From Aspidiotus rigidus (lineage: Eukaryota; Arthropoda; Insecta; Hemiptera; Diaspididae), in the NCBI GenBank assembly GCA_035079385.1, contig JAVHKY010000003.1, forward strand, positions 16,217,001-16,281,000: a stretch of 64,000 nt of DNA, written 5' to 3'. The stretch's first letter is position 1. Each line of letters opens with the position of its first letter. Positions 46,401 through 57,417 of the stretch are shown here, one piece after another. The position numbers and the translations under genes are program-made. Below the pieces are notes generated by a model that was not told where the DNA came from, ran no database searches, and worked only from the letters and a program-made list of their open reading frames with translations.

Positions 46401-49400
46401 AGAATTTATACCCAATCACATTAATTTGTTCCCAAGCCACTCGACGTGCAGAAACAATAACTCGCATTTTTGTATGGTAGAACGCAATGAGCTGCGTAAA
46501 TCAATGTCAATTATATAGAGTAGTAAGAGGTGTTCACTTGTCACGCGCTGTAGCGACGTAACGGTGCATTCACAGAAAAAATATGTGGAGAGCTTTTTTA
46601 TAGGAAATTTCACGAGGAACAATTTTTGTTTGAACTTTTTTTTCTCTAAAATCGTTTGTTTGCGAATTAGAGCTAGAAAACTAAAAAATTCCTTCTTTGT
46701 ACCACCCTGTCGGAAAGCTCCACTCGGAATGTTGGGGAAACTTGGGAAAAGACTCATCAGAAAGTTCCCAACAACTTTTCCAAGTTTCGCTTCTGTACCA
46801 TTTATTGTTTTTTTCGACCTTTAAAATGGCTAATTTTACTGGACTAATATGTCCAGAGAGCGGAATGTGAGATACTCTCGACTCTAAAACTATGTATTCG
46901 GAGAGGGGGGAGGACCCTTGAAAAATTATGACGTATACGTGTTGGTGTGGTATATTCTCAGTGAACTTGAAACGAGCTGTCAGAAATTATGAGCTGTGAG
47001 CTTTTTAGACGAGAGGACACTTAGATATAGGAAGCTTTGGAAGGTTTTGACGTAGCTCAAATGCACTTGTGACAAACAAGAGGATATGACGTTATATATA
47101 ATTATGACCTTGACCCAATTTCAGGACTTACAAAAATTACAAGCTAAAGAAAGACTTTACAACAGGAAAGGACGTCATCAGAGGATGTTGTAGGTTTAAA
47201 TCCCAATAGCAGAAGGATTTACCAAAATCATGGTGGGAAATTCAGGAAACATAAAAGCTCTAGTAAGACGTAATATCATCAGAATGGATGAAGAAGAAAT
47301 TTCCAAAGAAAGGTTCTAAAGAGATATATTTGTCAGTAGAACTCAGACAAGTACCTAGTTTTCAGAAAAAATTTGAAACACTTCTCAATCATGAATGGAT
47401 GCTTGGCGAGAAGGACTTCGGAAAACTTTGGGTGAAATAAAGCCACAAAGAGTGGTGAACAAAGAATTTGAGAACAGCTATCATTGATGTGATAAAATTA
47501 TCTCCTTTTCGTAGGTATGCAATCTTTTCCATCAACCGATCCGGAGACGAATTACTAAGTTCTTGCTCACAAAAAATACCCGCTCTCAATTAGTCAAACC
47601 ATTTGAAAATAGTTGACAAATGTAACGGTCAGAGGAGTAGTATTAGCTTATTAGAAGTAATTTTTAATTATTGTGAGGCTTTGCTTGAAGTAAAGTTTAA
47701 CCCTCATTGGCAACAATTTTAGTTCATTCAAAATATTAGAATTCAGGAAAATCGAACTCCATTTTCTTGGGGCTTCGGCGTAAATGCGATTCTCAAGGAC
47801 TTCTTTTCGAATAGACCAATTAAGCTCGTGCCCCAAAAAATTATAAATCTGAGAGGCGCAGTAGGCGCCATAGGACTTTGATTCTATTCTGATAATTACT
47901 ATGAAAGTGGTAATTGCGAAAATTGAATTATATTTCACCCTCACAATAGTGACATCTTTTAAAATGTAAATGAAATTAATCAGGATTTTTGAGTTATACA
48001 TTTGGAAACGCAGTTGACGAATTCCACGCTCATCTAAAAATATATGGCTAGGCGCAACAAAAAAGTTCGCCTTCTACGCTACGAAAAGTAAATACGCCCA
48101 TGTCGTTCCATTATACGCCTTACAAAAATCAAAAACATTAATACATGAATGAAGTCTTAATATAACAACCTAAGTCAAAAGTTGAAGAAGTTTGGTTGTT
48201 TTTAGACCTGAGAGTTTTTTTGAAAGAGTTCTATTGTGTCGAACCTAATTATAAAAATTTTGATTGTTCATGGGATTTACTGTTTCTATAGATACTGTAA
48301 GAACGACGAGGGTCGACAACACTTTGAACGCAAAATCAGGAATTTCTAATGGAAACCTTCTAAGTTATCGTCGCACGATTTCATTGAAACCTCGCTGCGT
48401 TATAGACCTATTTATTTCTATTTTTTGTTACGCTCACGAATTTTTTTTTTTTTTTCTGCAGATTCCCCATCATTTTTTTTCCAAGTTTTATATTCGTAAG
48501 GTTTTTGAAATGAGGTAAGTAGTCTCAGATAATAGAAAAAAAATTAATAAAAGAAGTCAAATTTTGAATTCTGTTCTATTTTTATGGAACTAAATTCAAA
48601 ACTAGGCTATATTCACGGAGAGGGGAGGGTGACCAAATCCCCCAGGGGATCTCTAAAAACCTATAAAATCATTAATTTTCAACTATAACCAAGAAGCGTA
48701 TTTTTTGCTTAATGCAAATTTTGTCCTCGAAAATTTTTTCTCCCCAAAGAGAATTTCTAAATACGCCACTGCCTTGCTCATTCGATGACTGATGCTCATT
48801 TTTTCGAATCTTTGCAATGGCAGCGAGAAACCCAGAAGCTAGGCCGCCCCGTGGAAAACGCTTTTCTTATTTTTGTTTTCTTTATGTTCAAGTGAGTAGA
48901 CGTATTCGATCTCTGAGGTGTACAAATAACCGATTGAAATTGTTTTGTAAAGTCTTGGTTGAAGGAGAAGGCAATTCTTGAAGAGAGCCAGTTTATCATT
49001 CGGAAAAAAAGTCGCTGAAGGGAGGCTTTGACCTTGTAAGAGTAAATTCTGATATGCTTACAATCTGTATTAATTATCTATGACATACGACGAAATATTC
49101 ATCATGTTGTACGATACGGAACAGTAAATATCTCCCGCAAGCTCTCTCTGAACTTGATCTGGCCCAGAAAAATTTCTGTGATCGAACCTGGACAAATTCC
49201 TACAACATCCCGCCTAGACACAATATTCTAACTTGGGTTGATGACGTTATTCCCAAGTCCTGTTATTGAGTTCCTTCGCATTCATAAATATGACTCGATG
49301 GTCGAAAATTCTGAATCTCTGGACATTTCTCCCAAAATGTTGACGTCATCAAAGTCGAGCGCGCTCGCGAAAATTTTCTGAGAGTGTCCCCCAACAAAAG

Positions 49401-52400
49401 AGACAGCGCAGCGGGTTCCCCGCTAATAAAAAAGATGTAGAATTGAGGGGAGGATTTGAGGATCAGAAACTGGAAAAGTCTCAAACACCAAACCTTCGGA
49501 AGAAAGAATCCGGCAATTATCCTCTTGGCTCCATTAATGAGAGCTGTCTACGGCTGAGGGTGTTCTTGTAATAGGGAATCTTTTATACGGGGAATATTTC
49601 GCGAAAAATGTCTGGTATCCGCTATCCAGCTACCTAACCTAAATTTTAAATTTTTTTGAGGTTCCTCTCCTATTACATATACCTTGAAAGTAAAAATTTT
49701 TTCTGAGTTTATCTCCTATCATTCGAATGTAAGGCTCGAGAATCGAAGACTTCTGTTATATGCAATGCAAGTGTAGTTGGCTAGAAAACTCTTCAACTTC
49801 TCAGCCTTGTTCGGCTACCAAACAAGGTTGAGAAGAGGCCCTACGCACGGTATAAACGGGCACTACCTTTTACTCCGACGAAGTTCGAGGAGCCTTGAAT
49901 AAACGTTGACCAACACTGATTGACTGACTTTTCTTTTAATTCGTAACACTTGGAACAATTCCGACTTTCGAGCTATGAGGGAAACTAGGTGAAATTTCGA
50001 CATCCGAGCTATTTATGGATATATGATAGCCGGAAACTTGAAAACGATTTCGATAATCGAGAGTCGAAATTATTCTACATCGATATCCTATCATAAACAA
50101 GTTGAACGAAATTTTTCAAGTCCAAAAATAGCTCGCAAGTCGAATTTTTTTCTAAATTCCCCCTCTCGTGATAAATACTACAAGAAAACAAGAGAGGAGA
50201 AACTTGAAAAAAATTTTGACCTTGAATCAAAAGAAAACACAATTTTTAGATGAACTTGAAGATGTTTCTTATAAAACAGGTTCCCTACACTTGTCATTCA
50301 ACTTCGTTGAGGACGCCGTGAGTTTTTTTTTGCATCAAATTGTGATCTTGACATTTTTATCAAAATATTGTGTCCGCTTACCTGGTGGTCGTTGTTGGTG
50401 AAAAGCTTTGGTATTTGAGACCGGCCTAGTTTTGTCATCTGGCTCAAATTTGATGATACCCTCGCTGACTGATCGTGGTAAAGCGAAATCATCGTTTTGT
50501 TGCTGGAACAATAGAAATTACGAGTTGACCTATATTAGATAAAATTGTGATTTTTCTTCCCCTCATCCGGTGTCCTCAGAAGAAATTCATCTTATTCGTC
50601 CTTTTAGTAACAAAATTGTCACTAGTGCTTCAAATAAGTATCAAACTTTCATTTCACAGATTTGATTCGTCATTAACAGGAAGAGTATGACCGAGAAAAT
50701 TGTTCAATAACGATTCAGGATAGAAAGTTATCCGAAAAAAAAAACTTTGTACGAAAAGTAAAGATTGACCTGATTCACTCTAGCCAGGTGTTTGATGGTC
50801 ACTATTCCTCATGGAAAGCAGTCTGACTCAGAGGGATGCGTGTCAGTCAATGAATTGAACTGTTGAACGTAGCAATCTTGTAGGAAGCAGGACAAAATTA
50901 CGAACCGTGGGTTACAATATCGGTCAATGTTTCTTCCCTATAAATACCGAACTCACGGAAGCCGTCTCTAATAATTAAAGATTGACAAATCCAAGAAGTT
51001 GATTGAGGAAGCATGAACTTCGGGAGTGAATTTTATGAAAGGGATATTTAAATGTGCAAACATGCATTGTGCTTATTCGAAGTCCATGTCCCCAACCTCC
51101 CATCTCGATTAAGTGGGTGGATTCGTTTGCGTTGGATTGTGCCGCACAGTTTTTCGTTTGTGCTAGTCTCCTTCTCCTCCAGCCAATGGGGGAGGGAGAC
51201 TGTGGACGAGCAAGACTAATTTGGACCATTAGTTGATTTTTGGGAGAAATATTGATGGAATCGTTTGTGTTATAATTGCGCTGGATTGTACCGTAGAGTT
51301 TCCGTTTGTGCTGGTCTTTTTCCCCTTCAACCCTATGAGGGGGCTGTGAAAAAGCCCGGCCCTGTCATATTCAATTTTTGGTCTGAAAATAAGCTGAATT
51401 GCGTGTGCTACGATTTTGCTGTATTATGCTCTCAAGTTTCTCCATTGTGTACACCCCTTTCTCTTCCACTTTTTGGGGGAAGGAGAGCCAGAAGATATGC
51501 AGAACCCAACTTCGATAATTGACAGTTTTTAGGATAAACGTGGATGGAATCGTTAATGCTATATTTGTTCTAATATCCTCATCCTCAAATCGTTATCTTC
51601 TGAGGTAAGGTTGTAAGCTCACGGTGAGAGATCGACTGCGACTCGTTGTCCAATGGGGCGAGGCAAACTTGATGAAATTCTTGTTGTTCCAGCCTCTAGA
51701 TGTTATAGGGAATGATACCGAGAACGGTGAGAGGTCGACTTCGGCCCCTCGTGCAATCAAAGCGGGGAAACATGCTGAAATTCTGGTTGTTTCAAGCGAC
51801 GGAGGGAATGGAACCGAGAAAGTAGTCTTCTGTTGTGGACTTGCGGTGAGAGTTTGAATTCGACCTCGCGTACGCTCGAAGCGGGCAAACGTGCGGAAAT
51901 TCTCATAGTTTCAAGCAATGGAAGGAATGTTACCAAGAAGCTTGTAATCTGTTGTGTGCTCGCAGTGAGAGATAGACTACAGCCCCGTATATGATCAGAG
52001 CTGGCTGTAGCCGATCTTCCACCACAAGTCCACAACAGTGACCAGTTTGTCGGTAAGATTCCCTCCATGGACCCGAAAATTTCTGTAGTGAATCCCTTGC
52101 CACGAGTCCACAACAGGATACCACTTTTTTGGCACCGTTTGAAACGAACGGGATTTCAGCATATTTCCCCGCTTTGATCATTGTAAGATTCTAGTCAATC
52201 TCTCATCGCGAGCACTGAAACAGATACTGTAACAAGCTTCTGGAGGATATGAATGCTAGAACAAACATAGCACTAACGATTCCATCCACTTTTATCCTAA
52301 AAACTGTTAATTATCGAAATTGGGTTCTGTATGTCTTCTGGCTTCCTCTCCCCCAAAAATTGGAGAGGAAAGGGGTGTCCACATTGAAAAAACTCGAGAG

Positions 52401-55021
52401 CATAATACAGCAAAAATGTAGCTCACTCAATTCAGCCTCTTTTCAGGCCAACAACTTTATAGGTCAGGGCCTGAAATGTTTAAAGCCCCTCATAAGGATG
52501 CACAGGAAGGAAACTGGCACCGAATCCACCCACTTCCATCTTAAGAATCGAGGTGGGAGGCTGGGAACATGGACCTACTCATTCGAGTATACTCGCCTTA
52601 TTGTCCAAGTTTATTGGTTTCCACCTCATTTCTATTCTTTATTTGGCGATCGACTTAGCTATGAGAGGCATGGAGTAGGAAAGAAGTTGACATTATAAAT
52701 TTTCAAGTCAATTTAATACTTTGACCTTAAATTGTATTTCAATGCTACTGCATGCCTCACTGCGTTCAACTAGTTACGGTACTAAGTTCAAGAGTTTGTT
52801 GGTACTTACATACAAAGAATTTTTTCGTCCATATTGTAGTAACTGGATTGGATCGGGAAATTCTTCTTTCAAAATACGCTCGCAACTTTCTAATGAATAT
52901 GGCACGCTTTAAAAAAAAAAAAAAAAAAATATCAGAAAAACAGATTAATACAAACAAATTGAAATATTGGCCTATATTGCTATACTACAGCGGTTATTGG
53001 TAAATTATTTCTTAATAATGAATGAAAAATTATCGTGAGGAAAGTTGGGTGGCTTGTAATCTTACAGAACCTCAACTCCAATTCCATAAATTGCTTTCCA
53101 GCAACAAGTTATAAGAATACCTATACCGTCTTTGTATTTTCTAAAATACGAGTAAGTTAGTAACACTTATTTTACGAGCCGCGAGTTCTTTTCTATATAA
53201 TAAAAAGGAGGAAAAAAGTCAATAAGCGAACTGAATAGGCCATTTTTTATTCATTGAGTTTTGCGAATGAAACTTTCATTACGGTACATTATTTTATATT
53301 CAACCTATAATCAATTTCAATTATGTTTTTGATGTTCTGGTTTAGGTATTCGCTGGGAAAAATTAAAAGAACGTGGTGCGCTTTCACATCGAAATGATGA
53401 AAAGAAAAAGTCAAGAAAAATTTGAAAATATCCTCATGAAGTACATATTCAGAAACTGCGGTGAGATGGATGATGAAGAATGGATGACTTGTATGCCAGG
53501 GGTATCGTGATCTGATAAACCCCTCAAACTGTTATTTTTTATGACTGGGGAAAAAAGGGGAAAAAAGAAGGCTCCTTAAAACGAATACGGAAAATCGTTT
53601 TTGTCTTCAAAAAAAAAATGGTCTGACACCCCAGAAATTTGCCGAGTTGGAGACTTTTTTCGTTGTACAAGGTGAGGCGGAATTATATAACCATTTTTCC
53701 ACTAGCTCTTACGGGAAAGTGGTAACATCACCTCTATAAGTTCACCGACATATTTGTACTTGGTATCTAGCATGAAAAATGAAGAAAAAATTAGAGAGGA
53801 AATTTGTTTGGATGAGGTGTGGCCTCGAGTGGTAGGTGTTTGAATATCGGGAAGATGTCCTGGGAGAATTGTGCATCTCAATCGTTTCCTGCGGTATACG
53901 ATATCTATTCACCAAATTGTGAAAGTGGATTAAATCGATATATTGAAAAGTGTGAGTACTTTTTTCAATCGGAAATAACCAAGAGAAGAGGCGAGGGGTA
54001 AAAGTCATATAGTGAAGAGAAAGTAAATATAGGTAAAGCATTTCTTTAGCTCTTAAGTTTTGTAGGTCTCTCAATAAAATCGAGACATTGATACCATCAC
54101 ATCCTTTTGTTTGTAATTTTTCTAAAACCTTCTTCCAGATGGAATTGAGCTAAAAAATAGATTTTCTTGATGACGTAAAAACCTCCTCAAATCTACCATA
54201 TCTAAGTATCCTCACAATTTTTCAAAGACTTCTTCCCTCGATTAAGTTGAAAAGTTCGTTCAAGTTCCCTGAGGTATTATATCACCAACACTCCTTTCTA
54301 TATCAGCTTGAAACTAATTTCTCTTCCTTTTATAGGAAACGAAAACAATATTCCTAAATCTCCATCAGGTGATGTCAAAATTTGAGCTCGTAATTTTTGT
54401 AATTCTCTCTTCTATTTAAATGTACGGCTAGAAATTCTTCTACCCCTCCTCTATGAAAATTCAAGGCTTCTTCTAGCCGGACGCAAAACCGTCTCGGGAT
54501 ATCGCAAATTTACGCAGCTCAAAGACAGATCCTTCTCAAAAAATTCTTCTGCAGGGTATTTTGAACAAGATTTTATGATGTTTTGAATTAAGTTTACTCA
54601 AGAATAAATGTTTCTTCTCGGATACTACATTTGTTACGCTGAGGTAACCATTCCGAAACAATACAAATGATGGTTTATTCATGAATGAAATATTGCTCGG
54701 TCACCCCGGTCCCAAAGGAAAGAAAGGTACTGTATTTCTAAATAATTTACTAACCCGAGTTTGACGGTTTGCAATTGCGTTTGAATGACGCACTGTGTAT
54801 ACGGGTGTTTCCAATTAAATCCGAGGGATTTCAATTCCTCCAGCTGATCTTTTAATTTTTCCAAATCATTATACTTAAATTTGTATCTGTAATTAAAAAA
54901 ATTCAACACTTAATTATTCTCTTACGGACGTTTAGACGGATAGCCGTCCTATATGGTACCAACCTGTACAAATCATCCGGCGAGAAGTCTAGTCTGTATA
55001 CACATCTACCAAAGGCGTAAT
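29017..55021 (-). CDS. IA-2: IA-2/PTPRN-family receptor-type tyrosine-protein phosphatase-like protein, 26 exons, 5' partial
   Basis: Transmembrane pseudophosphatase of dense-core secretory vesicles, known in animals to affect neuropeptide/insulin secretion. Exons in transcript order: 54964-55021, 54755-54886, 52810-52906, 50382-50502, 44591-44725, 44296-44511, 44068-44195, 43935-43992, 43775-43842, 42898-42989, 42738-42821, 42426-42508, 40972-41036, 40793-40887, 35851-35934, 34804-34883, 34619-34686, 34199-34420, 34006-34130, 33551-33602, 33371-33475, 32772-32888, 32490-32687, 32186-32352, 32054-32107, 29017-29380. All phases join to 1,021 residues. Residues 1-70: RESP18-like (AFGRC, then [15 protein letters not shown]). 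About 520-550: membrane-proximal ectodomain ([18 protein letters not shown]). About 579-603: membrane segment. About 688-970: PTP domain. The P-loop [10 protein letters not shown] has Asp for Ala and the WPD loop reads WPEGG, both hallmarks of the inactive IA-2 group. The signal peptide and first cysteines (GCLF-type exon) were not found upstream. Confidence 0.94.
30001..30345 (-). pseudogene. Penelope-like GIY-YIG endonuclease domain
   Basis: Continues the RT frame after the stop: [20 protein letters not shown], then EEHLKAWKK and [16 protein letters not shown] is the GIY-YIG signature and the flanking CKDC supplies a Cys pair typical of this domain in Penelope elements. It would nick target DNA. 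Confidence 0.85.
30346..31570 (-). pseudogene. Penelope-like reverse transcriptase
   Basis: Starts within [12 protein letters not shown] (open frame upstream to about 31570). Motifs: [31 protein letters not shown] (A), [17 protein letters not shown] (B), [11 protein letters not shown] (C), INFLDLTI. It ends with a TAA at 30346-30348 directly before the endonuclease frame. In related elements the frame is continuous, so this stop separates RT from EN. Confidence 0.88.
34199..34420 (-). other. IA-2: IA-2 transmembrane exon with 27 bp tandem duplication
   Basis: Encodes a hydrophobic span ([19 protein letters not shown]) followed by basic KRQ and KEKLNGL, as in PTPRN proteins. Just before it, VRRLLPESN and VQRLLSESE are adjacent nine-residue copies from a 27 bp duplication (34355-34408). 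Confidence 0.9.
35270..35580 (+). repeat. Interspersed repeat, copy 1 of 3
   Basis: Shares phrases with 44878-45200 and 46520-46850, for example tgtagcggcgtaacagtgca against tgtagcgacgtaacggtgca, and aaaaatatgcagagaacatc. Diverged from both; no coding function. Confidence 0.65.
36488..36952. mobile_element. Insertion of nested inverted repeats inside the Penelope terminal repeat
   Basis: Absent from the related terminal repeats at 56881-57240 and 59240-59640. Contains TTCGGTTCACATGAATA near 36499 facing TATTCATGTGAACCGAA near 36795, and a second imperfect pair (acggaggaaagcgatatac near 36830 against atcgctctcctccgt near 36905). No coding capacity. Probably a MITE or two nested ones. Confidence 0.65.
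36955..37000 (-). ncRNA. Hammerhead ribozyme, core present, stem I disrupted
   Basis: The minus strand reads AGTTGCGACACAACTGATGA, then TGGGATAACACCC, GAAA and GTACTC. The core boxes CUGAUGA and GAAA and the stem II pairs GGG/CCC are intact, but the distal stem I strand (GCAACT in the 59539 copy) has been replaced by the inserted element. Confidence 0.65.
37193..38776 (-). pseudogene. Penelope-like RT/endonuclease ORF (527 codons), catalytic core missing
   Basis: N-terminal part [20 protein letters not shown] and [20 protein letters not shown]. Then IRSNDK jumps directly to [12 protein letters not shown] (near 38030-38058), skipping motifs A, B and the YVDD box that the related copy at 57418-58581 keeps. 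The deletion is in frame, so the ORF continues into the endonuclease ([18 protein letters not shown] and [11 protein letters not shown]). It cannot be an active polymerase. Confidence 0.88.
39386..39480. repeat. 33 bp tandem repeat, three units
   Basis: gagtaaataaaattgaaaaa-type units begin at 39386, 39419 and 39452. Near-perfect and AT-rich, just beyond the 5' end of the Penelope-like element. Confidence 0.85.
39868..40140 (+). mobile_element. Diverged foldback-like element fragment
   Basis: Starts with the intact terminus AACAGGGAACCTGTT (39868-39882), then ataatttgaagaaaaatgac-type sequence shared with 19155-19230, then diverged minisatellite units (agctatataatacgatagat). Confidence 0.6.
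40270..40440. repeat. (TTTA)n microsatellite
   Basis: About 170 bases of TTTA repeats with a few C substitutions. The apparent 66-codon I/Y/L/F frame across it is an artefact. Confidence 0.95.
45440..46110 (-). repeat. 45 bp minisatellite array, about fifteen units
   Basis: The exact period of 45 is visible from agctcgagac starts at 45901, 45946, 45991, 46036 and 46081. Units read agctcgagactcgaaattct + tctaagtccccctcctttca + tatat. The same unit family occurs at 8850-9340, 21650-22030, 23360-24670 and 56200-56320. Confidence 0.92.
46112..46132 (-). repeat. Interstitial TTAGG telomere-type repeat, four units
   Basis: taacctaacctaacctaacc on the plus strand equals TTAGG repeats on the minus strand. 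It directly follows the last minisatellite unit and precedes a GC-rich stretch (gcggacccggacgcggacg). Confidence 0.85.
46851..50381. other. Interior of a large IA-2 intron, no gene
   Basis: Contains only short repeat traces: a palindromic terminus AGCGGGTTCCCCGCT at 49410-49424, a related degenerate one near 48823, and a reversed foldback stem module near 50271-50325. No conserved coding sequence recognised. Confidence 0.5.
51055..52625. mobile_element. 1.6 kb foldback element with inverted tandem repeats
   Basis: Outer arms: 51070-51130 against 52520-52580. Middle arms: about 51384-51575 against 52240-52440 (gataattgacagtttttagg faces cctaaaaactgttaattatc). The centre is made of ~119 bp tandem units whose starts (gtgagag) lie at 51622, 51728, 51847 and 51966, mirrored by inverted units at 51990-52220. 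No transposase. Located in the IA-2 intron between 50502 and 52810. Confidence 0.75.
53535..53805 (-). repeat. Interspersed repeat shared with 60235-60510
   Basis: Collinear in opposite orientation with 60235-60510, for example ttgtacaaggtgaggcgg here against cgcctcaccttgtaccac there, and tacttggtatctagcatgaa in both. Nearly 270 bases. The other copy follows a Penelope-like coding fragment, so this may be the tail of such an element. Confidence 0.75.
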
Positions 55022-56019
55022 CTAGTGTAAAGAAAATACATACAACAAATGCATTAGAAAAAATACCAACACGAGTACCGGTATATATTTTAAATATTAT
55101 TAGCGATGTCCTAGATACAAACAAATATACTTCCAAATTGATTAATGAACTTCAAGTACAAAACACCTATTTGTATACATTACAAAAAAATTTCTGATGA
55201 TTTTCGTCGGGAGAGGAAGTACCTATCTTTCTTTTAAAAGCTAAATTAAATTCTATTATTCACTACGCTTGTGCGGGTCTTCGAAGAATTAACTTGACCA
55301 TAAACTTCTCATTTTAATGCAGACTCTCGTAACGTGCCTACATTTTAGCGACGCTAAAAGCTTGAGAAAATAAAAACGATAATGAAAAAGACCAAGAAAC
55401 ACGCAAAATTTGTTGTCTCGTAAAACAAATCCCATTGTTTGGATCGTACAAGCTTACTATCTCATAGCTACCAAAAAAATTTCACATAAAAATTAAATGT
55501 ACCGAAAGCTAAATTTTGTTATTCACTCGTGTATGAAATGCAAATGATGTTTTAATTAGGGATATGAGTAGCGTGCGTAGGACTAAATAAAAGTACTTTA
55601 GCCCTTTGGTCATGGTGACGACGAATATGAAAGAATGAGTTACAGTGAATCAGGCCTGTAGTCAAAGAGAGAAAACGGGGCTCAGCTTCCCTATACTGAT
55701 TTCATAGCCCCATTCCCCCCTCGAAAGCTTTGGTCAGAACTTGGTTTATTTGGCATCTACCTTTTCAAAATGAAAAGAAGACGTACCGATCAATGTGAAT
55801 GTGAAGAATAAGAATCGCCGAAGCATGTGTGCACGGAATGAACCGTCTGTAAGGATGGGAAGCCAGACGTGCTTGAGATCCAGACAAGCAGCGTTGTAGC
55901 GTACCTACGGTGCTTCATGAATATACTATGGGAAAAGGCACGATAAACAGCATACTGGCCTATTGCCTTAGTAGTCTGGTAATTGCCTATAGACATTGAT
56001 CTCTACTAAAACCCCCGAA
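55022..56019. other. IA-2: Upstream of the first recognised IA-2 exon
   Basis: Starts with the acceptor cactag on the minus strand. I looked for the expected signal-peptide/GCLF exon here and to the window end and did not find it, so it is either unrecognisable or outside the window. Confidence 0.4.
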
Positions 56020-56370
56020 AATACAAAAACGACGGCTTCCTTAACGAAGTTAAACGAGGAACGCAGGGAACCTGTTTTATGAGTCGAATGGGATTTGGTA
56101 TTGAAAATTCAAGGAAGCCTAGACCTAGATAAAGATAGTATAAAGAAGGCCTGGACCTACTATAAGCCCATCATAATATAGTTTGAGAATCTAAATTTTT
56201 CTCGCTCGAGAGTCGAAATTTTTCCAAGTCCCCCTTCTATCATATATAGCTCGAGAGTCGAAATTTTTTTAAGTCCCTCTCCTATCATATATGGCTCGAG
56301 AGTCGAAATTTTTTCAAGTTTTTCGCTGGACGGCGCACGGGGGCAAAAAACAGGTTCCCTGCTAAAAGGA
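56020..56370 (+). mobile_element. Foldback-like element module
   Basis: Stem block cttccttaacgaagttaaac, gaggaacgcagggaacctgt, the central gatttggtattgaaaattca segment, three minisatellite units, the GC-rich block and a terminus AACAGGTTCCCTGCT. Oriented as the 21567 copy. Confidence 0.72.
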
Positions 56371-56677
56371 GATTGAATATTATGGAACTAACCATCCTAG
56401 ATAGAAGATGTAGATTAAGAAGAATTTACAGTAGAAGAAATACCATCGGCCAATAAGATATTATGAAGTGTGATTAGTTCTGATGATGCCTAAATATGAG
56501 ATTTGAGAACCCCTTCCGGGAGCGGGTTGGCTTATAAATTGTTCTAACGCGAGCTATCGGATTACGGATTGACAATTGGGTATGGGGGGGGGGAGTATAT
56601 CCCAGTATACTGTACGTTAGGCCTAGTATAAACAAGGCGAAGGAAGCAGATCTAAAAGTAGCGAAATCAGAAATTCT

Positions 56678-56835
56678 AACAGGGAACCTGTTCTGTGGGC
56701 GGTCGAAAAATCTGCCGTGCGCCGTTCAACTAACAACTTAGTGTATGATTGGACGAGAAAAATTACAGCTTCCTTAACGATGTTAAACGAGGTACGCAGA
56801 GAACCTGTTCTATAAGTTGAAAAATGATACATTAT
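56678..56835. mobile_element. Short foldback-like element
   Basis: Intact terminus AACAGGGAACCTGTT (56678-56692), a reduced GC-rich block, then the stem module (cttccttaacgatgttaaac) and a degraded right end (gagaacctgttctataag). Lacks minisatellite units. Confidence 0.65.
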
Positions 56836-56919
56836 AAGATTCGCATTAGGCTAGCCGCTTCAACTAACTAGACATGCAATTGAAAAAGGGTTTTTCAATT
56901 GTACAAATCTACTTTATTA

Positions 56920-56976
56920 GTTGTTTATTCAAGAGTACTTTCGGGTGTTATACGATCATCAGTTGTGTCGCAACTG
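56920..56976 (-). ncRNA. Hammerhead ribozyme, inverted copy with weakened stem II
   Basis: Same layout on the minus strand: stem I AGTTG/CAACT, CTGATGA, GAAA and GTAC kept. Stem II has lost its pairing (TCGTATAACACCC instead of TGGGATAACACCC), so activity is doubtful. Confidence 0.7.
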
Positions 56977-57417
56977 GAGAACAAGGCCTTAACCATGAGT
57001 TTTTATAGTATAACACTGTGATCTTATTGGCTATAACAATGCTGTGTTGTGATTTGTTCACTTTTAGAAACTTATTCTTAAAATAATATGACATTGTGTT
57101 CTTATTGGCTAAACCGTACTGCTTTGTGATTGGTTCAATCTATTGTTCTAAATGCTGCGTTTCTATTGGCTACCTGGATTCCTGCCGTCTCATTGGTTGG
57201 TTCCGTTCTTCTTCTCTCGTCCAATCACCAGGCCGAATAATTTTTTGCTGTCAAATGTGATTACATTGTTCAAGAGGCAGGCTTTCTTCCTCTTGGCTTT
57301 TGCAATCTCCATTTGTACCCAGAGTTTTCTTCTCTTTGTGCGATTCTCTACGAGCATGACTTCATATATTCCGTCTCCATCGTGGTTTTCCTCACTACAG
57401 TGTTTCCCAAACAGTGA

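Larger units (their letters stand above)
44878..46850. mobile_element. Composite inverted-repeat element with minisatellite core and telomere-like repeat
   Basis: Arms 44878-45225 and 46520-46850 are inverted copies (agtccagtaaaattggcc against taattttactggact). The interior holds a foldback-type terminus variant (AGCGGGGAACCC at 45342), the 45 bp minisatellite array, four TTAGG units, and the palindromic terminus AGCGGGTTCCCCGCT (46186-46200). No ORF of interest. It lies in the large IA-2 intron. Confidence 0.7.
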
